NCBI GenBank assembly: GCA_004799435.1
Contig: SSMV01000036.1
Span: forward strand, 1-46,073
DNA: 46,073 nucleotides
Source of the DNA: Bradyrhizobium sp.
GTDB taxonomy: Bacteria > Pseudomonadota > Alphaproteobacteria > Rhizobiales > Beijerinckiaceae
Reading direction: 5' to 3'
Each line of letters begins with the position of its first letter. The stretch's first letter is position 1. The notes under the pieces were generated by a model. The model was not told the origin of the DNA. It saw nothing but the letters and a program-made list of their open reading frames with translations, and did no database searches. Below, piece after piece: positions 43,960 through 46,073 of the stretch. A program made the translations under genes and the position numbers.

Positions 43960-44370
43960 TCAGCGAACGATCGTGAAAGTCGCCGGCTCGCCGATCTGGG
44001 CCGTCGCGCCCTGCCCGACCTGCATCACCATGCTGAGGACGAAATCGGGTGCGAGAAAGCGCGCGCAGGAAACATCGTCGCCAACCAGAGCGAGCAGCGT
44101 TTGGCCATCGGCCTGCGCCATTATGGCGTGATCGCCGGGCGGCAGCGCCCGCGACATCGGCGGCAGGGCGACAAAGAGCGCCCGGACGAATTGAAACTGT
44201 TCCGGCGTCAGGCGAATCGGCTTCGCGACCGTTTCGAAATCGGCAACCGACACGCATCGCGCCGTATTCTTATCCAGCCATTTCGCGAAAGGACCTGATT
44301 GATCGGCCTGCGCGCCAGAGCCGGCCAAACAGGCGACGGACAGCGCCATGGCGAATGCGGCGATTCTCAT
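43960..44370 (-). CDS. Unknown secreted protein
   Basis: A 136-residue protein with a signal peptide (RIAAFAMALSVACLAGSGAQA, cleavage about residue 22). The mature part has two Cys (ARCVSVAD and VSCARFLAP) that may form a disulfide. No family recognised. The ribosome-binding site AGGAGG is 5 nt before the start codon. A perfect EcfG promoter lies about 70 bp upstream, so it should be stress-induced. It is convergent with the AI-2E gene. Confidence 0.75.
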   Translation of the reverse strand: MRIAAFAMALSVACLAGSGAQADQSGPFAKWLDKNTARCVSVADFETVAKPIRLTPEQFQFVRALFVALPPMSRALPPGDHAIMAQADGQTLLALVGDDVSCARFLAPDFVLSMVMQVGQGATAQIGEPATFTIVR

Positions 44371-44438
44371 AACGTCCTCCTTTGCGACGTCCTGATCGAA
44401 GCGGATGGAATCGATCTAAAAGATTCTCTGTGCTTGCC

Positions 44439-44464
44439 AACGTCGCATCGCGTCACTTTGTTCC
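44439..44464 (-). promoter_or_regulatory. EcfG-type promoter of the secreted protein gene
   Basis: Minus strand GGAAC (44464-44460), 17 bases, CGTT (44442-44439), exact consensus. It diverges from the promoter at 44530-44555. Confidence 0.72.
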
Positions 44465-44529
44465 GCCAGCGCGATTCCACTGCCGACGTTCGCCATATTC
44501 GCCGCTCCCGGATTCCAGCGTTCCTGCGC

Positions 44530-44555
44530 GGAACGTTTGGCCAGCCCTTTTCGTT
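44530..44555 (+). promoter_or_regulatory. EcfG-type promoter of the 50-residue membrane protein
   Basis: GGAAC (44530-44534), 17 bases, CGTT (44552-44555), exact consensus, 59 bp before ATG 44614. CGTTCC-TGCGC-GGAACG (44519-44535) makes the -35 part of a palindrome. Confidence 0.72.
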
Positions 44556-44613
44556 TGAATGAGAGCAGGCGGCTTTCATCCGCGCGGGCGAGCTCAAATT
44601 CGAGGGGCGGACA

Positions 44614-44766
44614 ATGACGGCGATTTCCATCGGACTGATCAGCGCCGGGGTGCTCGCCGTAAGCGCGATGATCGGTTCACCGCTCGGCAGCGTGCTTACC
44701 GACCTTTGCGATCTCGCCGCGATCGCCGGCGTCATCGTTTCTGTCGGACTGCTCGAAGGCGTCTGA
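44614..44766 (+). CDS. 50-residue membrane protein, stress-controlled
   Basis: The ORF starts MTAISIGLISAGVLAVSAMI and ends in VSVGLLEGV. Two hydrophobic segments (about residues 4-20 and 32-47) are separated by GSPLGSVLTDLCDLA, so it is probably a small hairpin protein of the inner membrane. GAGGGGCGG precedes the ATG. A consensus EcfG promoter lies upstream, which supports it as a real gene. No family recognised. Confidence 0.65.
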   Translation: MTAISIGLISAGVLAVSAMIGSPLGSVLTDLCDLAAIAGVIVSVGLLEGV

Positions 44767-44809
44767 GGCGGAGGCGCGCCGCCGGCACGACCAGAGCGCC
44801 ACTTTTGCG

Positions 44810-44956
44810 TCACGTCCTCATGAAGATCGCGATGGCGATAAACGCGATGACGACGAGCGCGAGGCTGCCGAACAGGACATAGCGCACATTGTGGCCGGTG
44901 ACGCCCTGACGAGCGCGGTCCTTCTCGATCACCTCAGCGTGTCTTTGGTCCGCCAT
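44810..44956 (-). CDS. 48-residue membrane protein
   Basis: The ORF reads MADQRHAEVIEKDRARQGVTG, a charged N-terminus, then one C-terminal transmembrane helix (VLFGSLALVVIAFIAIAIF) and FMRT. GGGAGAG is 4 nt before the ATG. This is a common small-protein type in Rhizobiales. It is convergent with the 50-residue membrane protein gene. A GGAAC lies upstream but with an unsuitable spacing to TGTT. Confidence 0.65.
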   Translation of the reverse strand: MADQRHAEVIEKDRARQGVTGHNVRYVLFGSLALVVIAFIAIAIFMRT

Positions 44957-45094
44957 CCGACTCTCCCTGGCTTGTCTCGCTCGAACAATGGCGAGCGCGA
45001 GAGAAGGTTCCGCGCTTCGCGTTGCGCGACCTTAGCGCTGCTCTCCCGAGTGATTTTACGCGCCACGAGATTTCTCTCGGCGCCCGTCCTTCGG

Positions 45095-45119
45095 GGAACC
45101 CTTCCGCGCGCAGCGTGTT
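45095..45119 (+). promoter_or_regulatory. EcfG-type promoter of the PRC-barrel gene
   Basis: GGAAC (45095-45099), 16 bases, TGTT (45116-45119), about 53 bp before ATG 45172. One base differs from the -10 consensus. Confidence 0.65.
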
Positions 45120-45171
45120 CACCTGCAATGCCGCGTCCGAGAGACGCGCGCTTTTTCAAGGAGCGAACGCC

Positions 45172-45669
45172 ATGCGCAATTTTCTACTCGCCGCCGCGGC
45201 GATATCCGCCTTTTCCGTCGCCGCCGCGCTCGCGCAGAACGCACCCAACAACGCCAACGACACGAACGCCAGCCCGCCGGCCGCCGCCAATCCCAATGCA
45301 ATGGCGCCGCCGATCAACGCCCCCAAGGCGCCGCCTTTCAAGAACGAAGCTCTGATTGAAGTGCCGAACACCGATCAGTTGAGTTCCAATCTGGTCGGGC
45401 TGGACGTTTATGACGACCAGCATCACGACGTCGGCAAGATCAAAGACGTCGCGTTCGACGAGTCGAAGAAGATCAACGCCTATATCGTGTCGGTCGGCGG
45501 CGTTCTCGGCGTCGGCGCGCGTTATGTCGCGGTAAGCCCCGACGCCATCGCGGTCGCCTATGACGCCGGCAACCACACGTGGCGAGCGTCGATCGGCGCG
45601 ACCGTGGACCAGCTCAAGGCCGGCCCGCAATTCAAATATGACGGCCAGTGGAACGCCAGCAGGAGCTGA
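45172..45669 (+). CDS. PRC-barrel domain secreted protein
   Basis: A 165-residue protein. Signal peptide residues 1-20 (RNFLLAAAAISAFSVAAALA), then an Asn/Pro/Ala-rich linker to about residue 60, then a PRC-barrel (SSNLVGLDVYDDQHHDVGKIKDVAFDESKKINAYIVSVGGVLGVG) at about residues 72-135. Exported PRC-barrel proteins are frequent members of the alphaproteobacterial stress regulon. AAGGAG lies 11 nt before ATG 45172. Confidence 0.87.
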   Translation: MRNFLLAAAAISAFSVAAALAQNAPNNANDTNASPPAAANPNAMAPPINAPKAPPFKNEALIEVPNTDQLSSNLVGLDVYDDQHHDVGKIKDVAFDESKKINAYIVSVGGVLGVGARYVAVSPDAIAVAYDAGNHTWRASIGATVDQLKAGPQFKYDGQWNASRS

Positions 45670-45681
45670 GCGCGTCACGGC

Positions 45682-45706
45682 GGGCGGGGCGCGTATCGCC
45701 CCGCCC
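45682..45706 (+). terminator. GC-rich hairpin after the PRC-barrel gene
   Basis: GGGCGGGGCG, loop CGTAT, CGCCCCGCCC: a perfect 10-bp stem 12 bp after the stop. No U tract follows, so termination is less certain. Confidence 0.5.
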
Positions 45707-45736
45707 AAGTCGCGACCGTCAGCAATGTGACCGTCG

Positions 45737-46073
45737 ATGCGGATTCTCTATGTCTATTGTCATCCCCTCCCCGATTCCTTTCACGCCGCAATCCGCGCGG
45801 CGGCCCTGACGGCGCTCAGACCGGCGGGTCATGCGATCGATCTCCTCGATCTTTACGCGGAATCTTTCGTGCCCGTTTTGCCGGCGGAAGCCTGTCGTAA
45901 TTACCGCGACCCGCCGCGCAATCAGATCGGCGTCGAGAATGAAGTCGCGCGCCTGAAGAGCGCCGACGCGCTTGTCGTGCAATTCCCGACCTGGTGCTTC
46001 GGGCCCCCGGCGATGTTCAAAGGCTTTCTCGATCGCCTGCTGCTTCCCGGCGTCGCCATGGATATGAGCGAAG
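45737..46073 (+). CDS. NAD(P)H dehydrogenase/oxidoreductase, flavodoxin-like fold (partial)
   Basis: The first 112 residues, open at the window edge. The start MRILYVYCHPLPDSFHAAIR is the FMN phosphate-binding loop of the KefF/MdaB/NQO1-like family, and LVVQFPTWCFGPPAMFKGFLDR is the second flavin-contact segment. Members reduce quinones or regulate K+ efflux channels. The start is followed closely by conserved sequence, so ATG 45737 is likely despite a weak ribosome-binding site. Confidence 0.85.
   Translation, partial: MRILYVYCHPLPDSFHAAIRAAALTALRPAGHAIDLLDLYAESFVPVLPAEACRNYRDPPRNQIGVENEVARLKSADALVVQFPTWCFGPPAMFKGFLDRLLLPGVAMDMSE

Noticed and set aside
44984-45011. GGAAC and TGTT on the minus strand before the 48-residue membrane protein gene
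   Set aside because: The spacing is 19 nt, outside the 16-17 nt used by EcfG, so it is not called a promoter.

Overview
The window is chromosomal DNA from a GC-rich alphaproteobacterium of the Rhizobiales (Hyphomicrobiales). This rests on family-level gene order (LpoA-like/rsmI/yraN/gshB; dapE/truA), the urea transporter UrtABCDE, a DUF1127 protein, a GTTC-N7-GTTC SOS box, and many GGAAC-N16/17-CGTT promoters of the EcfG general stress sigma factor beside a NepR-like gene. The feel is of a methylotroph-type Rhizobiales, but nothing here fixes the genus. No complete transposon, CRISPR array or tRNA was seen.

Layout. 1-450: a strong leftward sigma70 promoter and a leader resembling Rhizobiales rRNA operon leaders; the 16S gene would lie just outside. 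0.65-12.75 kb: housekeeping genes (M23 peptidase, gluQ, AlkA-type glycosylase, esterase, rpsD, DUF1127, LysR-MFS pair, prfC, SDR, diheme cytochrome c). 12.75-12.9 kb: palindromic repeats. 12.9-18.6 kb: urtABCDE, leftward, with a sigma54 -24/-12 promoter before urtA, so probably nitrogen-controlled; glnD, the PII-modifying nitrogen sensor, lies at 24.9-27.7 kb. 18.7-30 kb: SH3 protein, hydroxyacid dehydrogenase, LysE exporter, LpoA-like lipoprotein, rsmI, yraN, gshB, glnD, grpE (with a heat-shock-type promoter), alkB, yebC.

30.3-31.9 kb holds a small phage-like switch: a Cro/CI-S24 repressor gene divergent from two small unknown genes, with a canonical SOS box and several operator-like palindromes between them. 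dapE, a cupin, truA, a quinone oxidoreductase, a GST and a small unknown gene follow, then a leftward DUF3175 / glycogen-debranching-type glucosidase / glycosyltransferase group.

40.5-45.7 kb is the most interesting part: a general-stress-response island. At least seven EcfG-type promoters lie within 4 kb. They precede a DUF892 ferritin-like gene, csbD, a NepR-like anti-sigma gene, an AI-2E family permease, a secreted unknown, a 50-residue membrane protein and a PRC-barrel protein. One perfect EcfG promoter on the minus strand drives no ORF but leads after about 80 nt into an intrinsic terminator, which predicts a stress-induced small RNA. A receiver-only response regulator in this region seems to be the remnant of a larger hybrid histidine kinase. 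The window ends inside an NAD(P)H oxidoreductase gene.
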